Source of the DNA: Atriophallophorus winterbourni
Taxonomy: Eukaryota > Platyhelminthes > Trematoda > Plagiorchiida > Microphallidae
Direction: 5' to 3'
Length of the DNA stretch: 64,000 nucleotides
Assembly (NCBI GenBank): GCA_013407085.1
Contig: JACCGJ010012785.1
Location: 1 to 64,000 of the forward strand
Under the pieces are notes generated by a model. It was not told where the DNA came from. It searched no databases and worked only from the letters and a program-made list of their open reading frames with translations. This document shows positions 45,320 through 56,450 of this stretch, in pieces; within the stretch, counting starts at the first letter, position 1, and each line of letters opens with the position of its first letter. Made by a program: the position numbers and the translations under genes.

Positions 45320-46830
45320 TGAGTTCTGAAAGCCTATCGAACAATTGGGCTACGGTAACTGACATATGCTTGCATCACTCATTTGACGTCATCGCCATTA
45401 CTGAAACCTTAATATTATAAAGTGATCGTTTCCTAACATGACTTTGATTTGAAACTATCATGGAATAATAGGTGGTGATTTTCTTTTTTCTTTTCACAAA
45501 CGCCTCTAGTGACGATCCAACTGTCTCAGCGCGTGACGCGCCCTCAACAAGCATCAACACTCATTATGTGATAAATTGACTTACCTCATCTGACACTAAG
45601 AAGTGATTATTCGTCAGAAACTCTTAAACACCGAGTTAGAAAGCTATTCGATTTGGCTAATGATACAAAAATGTTCATAAATTCACTCACGAAGACGCTA
45701 TGATCGCACCTCATCTGAAGAGCAATCTATCGAAGCAATCGCATTCCAGGCTCTGCTGGGTTTTAGTGACCATTCTGTCCTTGTGTTCGATTAGGTATGT
45801 GGTACTCGGTAATTATTTAATCAGAATTGGGTGGTTGACCTGGTAGACAAATTGGCCCTGAGTAAAACACTTATGAAGATCCCGCAGTTGCAGATTGATC
45901 ATATCAGCCATGATTTACAATAAAATGACAATTTTATTTTCCGGTGCTTAATATAGACGAGAACTCGTTGATCATTGTCAAAAGTTCCTGAGTATGAACT
46001 TTGTTTTGTTGTCCGCGGAAGAAAAAAGTTGTAGATAGTGTTTAAGCGAGTAGTGTTCATGCTCTGTGAAGCTATCAATATTCCTATCAATTGGACGTAT
46101 GTTTGTATGATCAGGGACAAAATGATTTCTCTTATTTGAGAGGATAATGAAGCGCAACAATTAATGCTGCCGTCCAAACGGAACTCAAACTTAAGTGTTA
46201 CCATACAAAATCATAACGAGAAATCAAACGTCAATCCAGGTATACTTGCTGTCTTTTGTGTTATAAGTCTTTATTACATTTCTCTGAAAAGAGTAAATGC
46301 TTTGCAAATAATTAATCCAAATTCTTCATTTCAAAGTTACAATGGCACGTTTTTAACTTTCATGTAATGAAAAAATCAAAACATTTGGTGAGATTATAAT
46401 AAATCCAGAGATTACCACAAAACACTCAGTCAAACAGAATGTTGTAAAATCTACCGTTGCAGATGACATCAAACTGGGTATCCTCCGGTTTTGTTATCGC
46501 CAGTTATGTGAACCGCTTTTCAGCTTATTTCACTCTTCGTTGCTCCAGTAAGTGGTACCAAAATATTTGGAAGTCCAGTGGGATTCAACCTATCTTCATA
46601 GACAGTTTACTTTTCTAATAATGATAGACAGGCTAACAGATAGTTAAGCAACCTTCGAGGAGTATTTTGTAAGAATCTCACCGGTCAAATCATTAGGGAT
46701 AATAAACGTTTTCGTTTATCCAACGATGGAGTATGCGGTAGCGTTCTGGGCTCTTTGCATGTTAAAATATACTACCATCTTCGATCAAATTAATCGCAGT
46801 GCGACAAAATTTAGTAATGGATCTTTGCAA
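45320..46830 (+). pseudogene. Heavily decayed CR1-like LINE (endonuclease to thumb)
   Basis: Only islands are readable: FDVIAITET near 45,385-45,411 (endonuclease), GFSDHSVLVFD near 45,760 (SDH motif), DDIKLG near 46,465 (motif C) and PTMEYAVAFWAL near 46,720-46,760. Their order and strand agree with one ancient copy. Stops and frameshifts are everywhere, and spacing shows large losses. Confidence 0.6.
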
Positions 46831-47040
46831 TGTTTTTCTACATAGAATGTTCACGTATTAATTGCCGGGTCATTTTTCGCCATGGCTGCTTTATTTTTCT
46901 GAAAATCCATACCACAACCAGTGTGTGCTGGACTATCCGTGTATTATGATTTCCAAGGTGAAATTTAGCCAACTTATGCAAAAGAACATCAATCGTGCAT
47001 TTGATATACGCCTTATATATCAACAATATCATTCCACAAT

Positions 47041-47400
47041 AATTGCCTTCGTCGAATTATTGGGGTAAAATGGCCAGAAAAGATAAGGACCTGTGGCAGA
47101 TTGCTGCTGAGGACCCGATCGCCCAGCAGATCAGTAGAAGAAAGTGGAGATGGGTTGGGCACACCTTGCGGAAACCTTATAATGACATCACGCGTCATGC
47201 TATGGTATGGAATCCAATCGAGAAGAGACGGGTCGGACGCCCAAGGCTATCTTGGAAGCGCTCGTATGAAGAGGAAATCCGCAAGTGTGGACTTAACTGG
47301 AACGACATCAAACTGGCTGCTATGGACAGACCAAACTGGAGATAAGTTGCCGAGGCCCTATGTTCCTCCACGAACTCAAGGGACTAAGAAGAAGATACTA
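47041..47400 (+). mobile_element. RTE-like LINE, C-terminal fragment
   Basis: Open frame 47,043-47,345: KMARKDKDLWQIAAEDPIAQ, RRKWRWVGHTLRKPYNDITR, EKRRVGRPRLSWKRSYEEEI, LAAMDRPNWR. The frame ends in TAA at the W-R point, and VAEALCSSTNSRD follows in the same frame. The 3' end is AAG/AAGA-rich near 47,400. This is the standard C-terminus of RTE-clade LINEs such as schistosome SR2-type elements, and it is unusually free of frameshifts for its 100 codons. Confidence 0.88.
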
Positions 47401-49050
47401 TTATTTTTATCTCTGTGTGCAACTAAATGTTGCTTTTATGAAGCATTTTTGACAGTTATTTCAACTTGTGTTCGAGTTTCATGGAAGAAATTAGGGTATG
47501 AATGATGGAGCTTGCTCGAGCACAGTCAAATAGTAATGCAAGCGAAACCGGAGCCCGTGTAACATATTAACCATAATTCTAACTTCTTGACAATTTTCAA
47601 GCTTTGGGTAGCCTCGAATCTTGTTACGTTTAAATTGGATTCAGTGAACATTTCGAAATTTTTCAGTGATGTGATATCATGAACAAAATTCAGACCAATT
47701 TATTGTGATGCTCTGATGTTCTGACTATTAGCCCTTGACAGGAAATCAAACGCGAAGATCAGGTTTAATGGGCATTTAAACACGGTTTAGCAATGCTTAT
47801 ATTCTCTACATGAAACCGCATTCATATAACTCAAATCCCAAAATTCACCCCACACGTTGCCAATCAACGAAGAGAGCAATAAAATCCAATAACATTGTAG
47901 AACGATTGCATGTTTTCACGGATACGAAATCATTCCTTTCACTTTTTGATCGAATATGAAGATTCGCGTTCCGTGGATGAATAAATTTGTTTATGAGCAA
48001 ACAGCATGCAGCGATCGATAATTGATATACCCTCCAACTTTATCTCTCTCTCTCTCTCTTGCAAACCGCGCAGGTGCAGTCACCTGTTTACGTGATCGGT
48101 TCCAGACTTGAACCGACATATCGGTGATGGAGCAATTTATCATTATGCTGTTTGACCAAGACACAATGATCACGGCTGTGGATCAAACCTCACGATTGAC
48201 TCCCACACATCACACAACGGTGAAACAAAAGGGTCATTAATCATGTTGTACCAACTTCACGTTCATAACTCGTGAGAAGAGTTGAATCGAAACAAACGAG
48301 AACGGCTCATGATGGATGGATGTGGAACATGTTGCTAACTGTCGCCGCCAAAGCCCGTGAATCTGCGTGCTGATTATAATCAAGTCGTGTAACAAATGTT
48401 ATCTGATCGGTCGAGTGTCGGCAGTGGATAAATTTCGCTCCGTTTTGGTCCAGTGATGAAAATGAATAACAGTTTGTGATTTTGTTTAAATGCATCACTG
48501 GGGTGAATAATAATCAACCTGTGAATTAGCGTTGTTTTGATATTGAATTAATAAAGATCGAATTCGAGAGTTTTTGCTATGCACGAGATGATGATGGTCA
48601 TTGGAAATTTTTTGGTGTACGAGAATAAAATTCCGATTTGTATCGGAAATCGTATGTGCATCGAACAATCAGTCTGTCTTTGTGCGTTTTGATGTGGCGG
48701 ATTGAGTGCACGCACAAAATTACAAATGAGTCTACTAGGGACGGGTATGTCCATTACAATTAGACAAAGAATTTGGTAGAAGTTAGCCCGAACTTGGTAT
48801 AGCGAAACTTGTGAGTCCAATTTTGACATTATTATATTTACCGCATAAATTTGGTGGTTTTTATTGCCAGCGATATATGCGACTTCGAAATGCGGTTCGT
48901 ATGTTTACTCGATAAGTTCAATTGAATACTTTCTTTAATACTAAGCTCTGTTGTTGATGCGCATAGACAGCATGAAGTCAATAGCAGCGTCCGCAAATCC
49001 GCTAACATGATATATTCACTCAGCGTATCAGCTATAACATATCAGATAAG
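47401..49050. other. No recognisable gene; short CT run
   Basis: A (CT)n run of about 16 bp lies at 48,044-48,060. Several 60-90 codon minus-strand frames (for example 48,548-48,829) are not recognisable. Confidence 0.4.
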
Positions 49051-49985
49051 ATATGCAACCTACACGTGGTTCTCTACGTGAGGTATTCTGCGTTAAAATA
49101 CAATGCAAAAGTTTATCGTGAACAACCTTGAACAGTGAGCGGAAATTCAGTTTGACAGATTCAAAGACACTGCAAATAAACTTTGCTTTTAATGGGTCGA
49201 GACAGTGTGAAGTCAATAGTTAGTAAATTAAATTACATGAAATTCATACCGAGATTCAGCCTCAACATATCACATCAGAGCTAGAATTGAAGGATTTGTG
49301 GTTACAACACCACGGGATAAGGGTATGCATGATTGTGCAAAAAATATAGTATATATCGAGTAGAGCATATAAAATGTAAAGTAGACGATGGATATCCTTT
49401 TGCATATATAAGTCAAATTTCGCTTTAAATATCTCCAAGCAAGGAGAGTCTACCGCATAATGGGTTAGGGACTTCCCGAAAAGTATAGCACGTTTGGCAA
49501 AAATTGGCACTGACAAGCGTTACTGAAACTTGTGATATAAAGGGATATGCTATGTTTACAAGTCAATTTCTCATCATAGTATTGAAACAAGTCTCTTAGT
49601 GGGTGTTCTTTGGAGGACACGTTTCTATAGGTAAGAATAATATCGCACCGTATCCACGTTAGGGTAAAGTCGAATAGACCCATACGTCACAATCTTTCGG
49701 TTTACTTAACATTTCCATGACCCATCACTAGCTTTTAGCTCTGTGATAGATTTTACCGAAGTGTTCAATATCCTTTCGCAGCCAATCAGTCAAGTCATCT
49801 ACCACATACTCCATCGTATGGCGAAGTTAGACATTCATTAACCTTCGTAGCGCTACCGGTGAGAATCTCTTAAATATCCGCTGAAGGATCTGAAACCTGC
49901 ACGTAGTATTCTGCGTTAAAATATGATGCCATGGTGCATCGTGAACAACCTTGAACAGTGGGCGAAAATTCACTTTCACATAAGC
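49051..49985 (-). mobile_element. CR1-like LINE 3' portion between two direct repeats
   Basis: The LINE (49,265-49,885, minus) has C-terminal pieces FAKRAILFGKSLTH, CLEIFKAKFDLYMQKDI, WIRCDIILTYR and a decayed upstream part, and resembles 17,540-18,180. On both sides (49,051-49,165 and 49,888-49,985) lies the same ~100-bp block ('ggtattctgcgttaaaat', 'cgtgaacaaccttgaacag'). That is too long and too far from the LINE's tail to be an ordinary target duplication. Confidence 0.75.
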
Positions 49986-51959
49986 TATTCCAGGTCATTT
50001 AAAACAAAAGAACCAGAATAGGGAGCATATGGATGTAATAATTTAGAGAAAGGTGATATAACTCAAGTCAATCCATCTTAAAACCCTCTCGAGTCCTAAC
50101 GTCTATCAGGTTATTTACACATGCTTTGAGTACACAAGATGCAGCGTTATCCAATTCACCTCCCGGCGTTTCCCATCAACTTGTCGATTATGTATCACTT
50201 TACACATGAGGTCATCCATTTAGACATCAAGGTCGTTCACTCACGAATACCACATAACACGAGAACGCGGATTCAGTCAACGCACTGATTACGCTGATGA
50301 ATAGCAATAAAACGCACATGCATTGTGTTTAGTCAACTCTATCACAATACAGTGCTCAACGTGTCTGGTTGCCATTTTGGGGTGATTTGTCATTCGATTT
50401 TGAGCCATCCCGTTAGCATTAAGCCCCCATCACGGTAGGCTCATTTATGATGACCTTGAGAAATTGCTATCGTTTTATAGCTAGGGTCGTTCTGAATGTG
50501 CTCATGCTTTGGTAAATGATGTCGCCACACCAGTTCTTATGACATTCTTCCGAAACCCGGTTTCTTGTGGGTTTGCCATTATCACTGTCGGTCTTTGTGA
50601 TCGTGAACTGTGGCGGAGGGCGTTGTACTGCATATCATCCAAGAGTAGAAATTGGCACTCTACACTGAAGGACTTCATCCTCCACCATATCTCAAAGTTC
50701 AGAAAGCAAATGTTGCGAGAGCAAACAAATCAACTTCGATATCGAATATTTATCATGAATTTGTTTCCACGTGTGAGTGAATTAATGGATATTTTCCGTA
50801 TGAAACGAAAGACCAGTTTGATTAGGTTAGATAATACACATTTTTATTGTTATTTGAAAAAATAATTTTATAAAAATGTATAATATATGCAAAAATAAAA
50901 TCAACCAGAAATTTAAGGAAAAAACAAATAAGTCAATCAGTCACATTCTCAAATTAAAAAAATATTACATTTTGAAACTCCAAATGCTTCTCATGGTTGA
51001 TATTTCTGTTTACAATTATATCACGTACCCAAAGAGATATCGAATAAACCTTGTTTGTGCTTTTTGATGGATTTACAAATTTGATTACCCCTTATCCACC
51101 TATCCCGTCAAATCGTAATCTATTTATCACCAACTGTATATTTAAGATAGCGAAGAAAAACACTCAATTGTCACTGTATTACTAACCACTTCATTCTGGA
51201 CTGATTGTTGTTTCTGAATACAAAAAGCGTCACTCGCGAAAGGAGGTGCAAATAAGGACTGTAATTGGAAGTTTGTGTCGAAGTGCAGTCTGAGAAGGTG
51301 ACGATACATAGAATAAATTGTCGCACAACAGTCCCATACAAAGGTGACGTATTGTTGACGTCACTTGATTACCTTACGTTGACTGTTTGATTATCATCAA
51401 CACTTCACTTTAGTAAAAACACGTATCTAACACATGCTAAGCTTTTTGTGTTTTGTAATAATCACATTTTTTATAATGTTCAGCCGTCAGCTTGATGCTT
51501 TTGAGGCCTTTACTAATCACGGCGTACGCAGCATTTTTAAAAGTAATATTTAGAATAGAAAAAAATGAATTGATCCAGTCGATAGTCACCCATTATCATT
51601 GCATTGCATTGCCTATGGAATAGCCTTATTATATGAACACGCTGACACAATTGTTTTCTGAATAGCAAACTTACAGCACCCGAAATATTTGATCATTTCC
51701 ACCGCTGAAGTCAGCATAATTGGATCAAGGTCAGTCGATATCGCCCAAAATAAACGAGTATTAAGCTGACTTCCTACTTCTACGATTCAAGTATCTTCCG
51801 TAGGTTAGCGCGCAACATTCAAGATTAATGGTTGAAAACGAATTTGACTTTAGTATAACAGCAAGATCTCATGTTAGATACAATATATACAAGTTTAGGT
51901 ATTATAAAATGGTCCTCATGACTGGGGTAACATGTGTGGTCACAATTACAACTTGGAAA
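49986..51959. other. No recognised gene; one 118-codon frame of unknown nature
   Basis: The plus-strand frame 50,509-50,865 is long for AT-rich DNA and has a plausible composition (RELWRRALYCISSKSRNW, FRKQMLREQTNQLRYRIF), but I recognise no family and see no supporting exons. The rest is AT-rich. Confidence 0.35.
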
Positions 51960-52480
51960 TACCACACGTTAGGCGATACAGTCCCTTGACCAAGGACTTT
52001 GGTCTTGTTCATGCTGGTTGTTAGCCCAAAGTCTTTGCATGTCGACAAAAAACAGTCCATTAGTGACTGGAGGTTCTCTTAGGAGTGAGCAATAAAGGCT
52101 GCATCGTAGGCAAACAGCAGGTCACGGATTATCACATCCCGTGCTTTGGTTTGTCCTCTCAACTGGTTCACGTTGACAAGCTTGCCATCACTCCGCGTGC
52201 GTATGTAGATGCCTTCTGTCCTCGTCCTGAAAGCGTGCTTCAGATGCAGAGCAAAGAAAATGCCGTACAGCGTGGAAGCAAGAACACACCCTTGTTTGGC
52301 GAATTTCAAAGACTTCTGAGCTGGAACCGTTAAAATGGACTGAGCCCTTCATGCCTGAGTGGAACGAAATTACGAGTTCGAGCAGCCTCGGGGGGCAGCC
52401 TATCATATCAAGCATTTTAAAAAGACCTTCCCTGATGACGTAGTCGAATGCCTTCGTTAAATTAATAAAAATAGCGTATA
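51960..52480 (-). mobile_element. RTE/BovB-like reverse transcriptase fragment
   Basis: Minus strand: AIFINLTKAFDYV (motif A), LFKMLDMIGCPPRLLELV, GMKGSVHFNGSSSEVFEI, one frameshift, QGCVLASTLYGIFFAL (motif B), TEGIYIRTRSDGKLVNV, DLLFAYDAAFIAHS (motif C), a stop, then LMDCF and STCKDFGLTTSMNKTKVLG. In motif C the first catalytic aspartate is Y (AYDA instead of ADDA, a one-base change), so the enzyme is dead. It is cut at 52,480, next to an HHR-A repeat. Confidence 0.88.
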
Positions 52481-52487
52481 ATGGATG

Positions 52488-52640
52488 ACAAATGTAATGT
52501 GTTTCTCACATCCCTCACACTTTTCCACTGTTACAAAGCTCACTCAAACTAATCTTACTGTACCCACCTGATGACTGCAAACAGCCAGAAACCGGTTGTG
52601 GTGTGTAAGTACGGGGGCATGAAGAACACATTACACTGAC
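52488..52640 (+). repeat. HHR-A copy with inverted arm
   Basis: A short minus arm (52,490-52,524, 'gtttctcacatccctcacac') and plus arm (52,525-52,640) meet head-to-head. The copy sits exactly between an RTE fragment and a CR1 fragment and ends 'gaagaacacattacact'. Confidence 0.75.
52564..52601 (+). ncRNA. Hammerhead ribozyme motif, family A (GUU site)
   Basis: CCAC, CTGATGA intact, stem II region CTGC/GCCA around AAACA (only two clear pairs), GAAA, ACCGGT, cleavage base T (GUU), GTGG. Confidence 0.65.
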
Positions 52641-52649
52641 TTAGTGGAG

Positions 52650-52945
52650 TTTGCCGCATTGGCAGGTTGTGAATTCCAAAAGAAACACAAGAACTGGATA
52701 AAATTACCTACCGCAGTTCTATTTGGTGCATAGAATAGCCCACATTCAAACGGGACCTATGATCTTTCTGTTAGTTCAAAGTTTGACTAAGTTATCAAGA
52801 GAGTGGGAAAATATATTTATAACTTTATATGCAAGAATAAGATCGCCTCGTGTTCCCCTTCATGTAAAAGCCCTCGAACTCATTCGTCTCGGACGCTTAA
52901 CGAATGGCGTATATTTTAAACCACGTTTCTCGTGGTTATCGGTAA
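52650..52945 (-). mobile_element. CR1-like LINE C-terminal fragment
   Basis: Minus strand: KRPRRMSSRAFT, stop, RGTRGDLILAYKVINIFSHS, LDNLVKL, then further frames with FLLEFTTCQCGKL. The RGDLILAYK block is the hallmark of the CR1 C-terminal region. Truncated at both ends. Confidence 0.75.
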
Positions 52946-53295
52946 TTAAGTGTTTGAAGCTAAACCAAGCACTCAATGCTAACAAAACGCTGGCTTTCTA
53001 ACAATCCAGAGACTATTGTTTTGATCAAACGGTGATCAATATATAGACAAGGTCAGGTCGTTCACTCAGTTCTGTTCGGCGGGTTAGATTCGTAGGTCAC
53101 GCTAGCATGTGACAAACATCATGTGACTATCAGCTGATGGAAAAGTTTAAAATATCGAAACCGGTGACTCCACATGTCTGGTGACATTGATTACTAAATT
53201 GGTGGGTGACGAACGCGACCAACATAGACGGTGTCATTAGCTTGAATGCGTGCAGATTGTGAACGTTTTATTCTTTGCGTGTTATGCTTTATTTG

Positions 53296-53395
53296 CTGGA
53301 TTCAACACAGAATCACATAGTGATTCGTGGTCAAGCACTCAAGGCGCTTATGGATGATCAAAGTGATGTGTTGCTCACATCATGCATGCAAACTC
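53296..53395 (-). repeat. HHR-A fragment
   Basis: A minus-strand piece with perfect hairpin 1 (GAATCAC/GTGATTC) at 53,312-53,328 and 'tgatgtgttgctcacatc' at the right. No ribozyme region is present. Confidence 0.7.
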
Positions 53396-53689
53396 AACAA
53401 GCTCGGAGAACAAATTCAAGTAAGCTACATAAACTCTTGTGTTTGGCATAGATCCTTCGCTTTTAATGCTTTAGAGCATGGCCATGGGGTTCTTGATCCT
53501 TCTACGAGAAGAAAAACTCGCGTAGTTTGTCATCATAGGCTTCTATCAGTATCCGAAGAGTTAGCAGCGAGTCGTAGCGCACACACCGAATACTAAGCCA
53601 TATGTAGCTGAAGCGTTCAACTCTCTCCGCATAATGAATGGATTCTAATCATTGTACTTTTAGTCCCCTGCCTTTGGACTTTTTCTAAC

Positions 53690-54350
53690 TGATCACGTTC
53701 TTCATCATCTCTTGAACATAGCGTGGATGGATGCTAAACTTCTTTCTAAAGCTGGTCTACAGAGTGTATTCACCCGACTACGACAGCGTCGTCTACGGTG
53801 GTTGGGTCATGGGTATAAAATGAAAAATGGTCGTATTCAAAAAGATCTACTCTATGGTGAGTTGAAATCAGGACGTCGACCTTTGGGCAGAATGTACTTG
53901 CTGTTCAATGGTTCAATGGTTTATTGTGGTGTAAAAGCATAGCCTAAAAATAACCACAGGTTGGTATGTACAGTGTGGTGGAAATAAAATAGTAAGTGTC
54001 ATCTGTTCGGTAACGGGAAGGCCTTATAGCGGGCCACACTCGCTTTGGAAGAGGTTGGTTAAAGAGATACAAAAGCTCTAAGCATTGACCCTACGTATTG
54101 GAAAGACGTTTGCAAAAGAGATATGAAAGCTCTTGGCATTGACCTCGCGAGTCGGGAAGAACTTGCTCTTGAACGCTCACTTTGGAGGCACTGTGTAAAG
54201 CGTCGTCTGTAAGCTAGGGAAGAGCTGATCATCGATCATGCTGTCATCGTAGAACTGACACCGATCGACTGAGAACTGCCTATCTCTGTGAGTGCCGCGG
54301 GAGAGATTGCCACTCCCAGATCGCACTGTTTAGGCATTCTAATATCTCAT
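53690..54350 (+). mobile_element. RTE-like LINE 3' portion, interrupted by a CR1 tail
   Basis: 53,712-53,900 encodes NIAWMDAKLLSKAGLQSVF, LRQRRLRWLGHGYKMKNGRI, QKDLLYGELKSGRRPLGRM. About 150 bp of minus-strand CR1 3' end interrupts it (53,900-54,050, 'ttcaatggtttattgtggtg'). The RTE resumes with KRDMKALGIDLASREELALE and RSLWRHCVKRRL, then 3' UTR. At 54,061-54,165 a ~54-bp segment is tandemly doubled. Relic. Confidence 0.85.
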
Positions 54351-54359
54351 TCATTCATT

Positions 54360-54830
54360 CAGTCCTCTCAGCGCCGGGTGGCCACATGAGGCGAAGATAA
54401 CTCACGCAGTGGTTTCCGGTTGTCGCTGCTTCCGTCCGTCTGCACGTAAATCCCTGTGCAGTAGTTAGAGTTCCAAAGTTCTGCGCCAAGTCCTTGGGAA
54501 TACCTTTTTCGTTACCTTGAAGGATGCCAGTGATCGCTCATTTTCGTATGCGAAGCCTGGGATCCATCCTGCAGACCTGACCGAACATGGATCTGTGTCA
54601 TAGTTTCCGTAGCAATGAGGTTTTTACGGGATAGGGTTGCTAGCCCTAAGCCCAACCATCCTCCTTTCTCAGACGGGCTTGGGACCGTCCTTGGCGGAGT
54701 TATTCTAATATCTGCGTCACACGAAATCATTATGCGCTTGCGATGTACCTCCATGGTTGACATCGACCGAAAGAGACCAACAAAACACGTTCTCCCTTAG
54801 TGTGTGAAAGGATGGCTGTTAAACCGTGAC
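54360..54830. repeat. Unclassified repeat-like block
   Basis: GC-rich, stop-poor sequence after the RTE 3' end ('ctagccctaagcccaacca', 'cagacgggcttgggaccg'). Its base composition, its position and a weak resemblance to LINE-associated sequence suggest part of another transposon, but I cannot name it. Frames at 54,512-54,763 (minus) and 54,615-54,800 (plus) overlap and are not recognised. Confidence 0.35.
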
Positions 54831-55924
54831 TCAAAACTGTTCTCAGGTAAGTGGACAAAAATGATGCGAAGCATATTTGACGTAATCGATGGTGTCACAA
54901 TTTTACACAGGTCACACTCGCGCTTAACCTCATGCTTGACCTTCAAAATGTTTTTTTAATTAATCAACTTGATTCCGTCTAGTTAAAACTTTTGGCCTGA
55001 CCATTTTAGAAAGTAATCCAACCAAATAGGGATATAAGCTTTCAGTTAATGGAATAATTTTATCCACGTATTCCTGGGTGAATATTATGTAAATTTATCA
55101 TTGCGAAACATTCCAAATATGAAAATCATGGAAACCCTCCCAGGTTTGCAGATTGACATTCAACTTTCCTAATCGCTGGGGTTTAATCGAATTTCTACCA
55201 AAAACCAACTGGCCACTTGGCTTTCTCAATCCGCCTTTGCCCTTGTTCCGTCACTACGGCAGATTGGTGGTGTGCCATAAATCATTGACGGCATTTCCCC
55301 GCTGTCAAACACCTGCCTGTCGGACCGATCAATTTTCCGACTTTTTATGTGAAAGTGTTTACAGATAATTCGGTTCTAGAGAAAGTGGAAGTCCCAAATA
55401 TTGACCTTCCCTTGGGTAATTGTGGTTGCTGCGATCTGGCGAATGTGTAGAACAAACGGAACAGCCGTCTTGCTGTGAGATGCCCGTAATTTGTCGTGTT
55501 GCTTTATGCATAGATTTATTCATAGATGATATGACCCACAAAAATGTACATGGTCAAAAATATCAAAAAAATATTATTAGAGATTATTGTTGTTGCTTTA
55601 ATGTGATGGTATTGTTGAAATGGAGGTAACGTATGGCAAGTGGTAAATTCGCACTATGAAAACACTTAAAATCTTATATAACGGGCTACTTTCTTCGAAC
55701 TGTGCCTTTCAGATACGATATACTTGAGGTTACATCAATACACTCGAGATTCTCTGTGTTTCATACTTATCTTCATGCTTGTATGACCTTTGAGAAGTTT
55801 GTAGTGCTACTTTAGTAAGGAACCCTCAGAGCAACACGGATTAAACATGCGAGTCGCAAGCACAGATTAAACTCCCAATGTATTTGGGAAAATATGCTCA
55901 CTCTATTATATACTCAGGTAGAAA
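54831..55924. other. No recognisable gene
   Basis: Short overlapping frames at 55,153-55,629, none recognised. Confidence 0.4.
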
Positions 55925-56450
55925 ATTTGTACCAGCAATAGTCGGGAATATAACTTTCTAGCAAGCTGTCTAGTGAGAGACTCGACGGTACACTGGATTT
56001 GACGTTTGACTAGCAAACAAACCGTTATAGGTTCGAACTAACGACTGTAAAAAAGGCTTCAACAGGCTAGTACCACTTCCGGTGTGTGACCTTATATCCC
56101 CTCTACCGCTTCGTGCGAAAGAACTCGGAGTTAACCACCGACCATAGCGACCCCAACGGCTAATCAAATTAGCAAACGAATGGTTCTAGCTTCGAATCCC
56201 GAGACGGTCACAGATTTGGGGATATGCGTTTAACCCAGATCCCCCTCCATAGTCAGATGTAAAACGGGTACTAACAATAGTTGGGACAATAGATTCGACA
56301 GGATTGTACCTCGTCCGGTGTGTGATTTTTTATCACCTATATCAAAGCGAGTTAAATAAATCATAGTTACACACCGCCCTAGTGACCCCATTGGCTAAAC
56401 GGATTAATATCTCATTTAAGTGTGCGAAAATATAACAGTTGTACAGCTAC
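55925..56450 (+). repeat. tRNA-like SINE units, partly tandem
   Basis: Repeated blocks show two to three incomplete units. 'gaccccaacggctaatc' (56,151) and 'gaccccattggctaaacgg' (56,382) are about 231 bp apart, and 'ccggtgtgtga' recurs at 56,079 and 56,315. TGGCTAAACGG resembles the A box of a tRNA promoter. GGTTCGAACTA (56,033) and TTCGAATCCC (56,190) resemble B boxes. The A-to-B spacing in the middle unit (about 35 nt) fits a tRNA-derived SINE transcribed by RNA polymerase III. No full tRNA folds. Confidence 0.6.
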
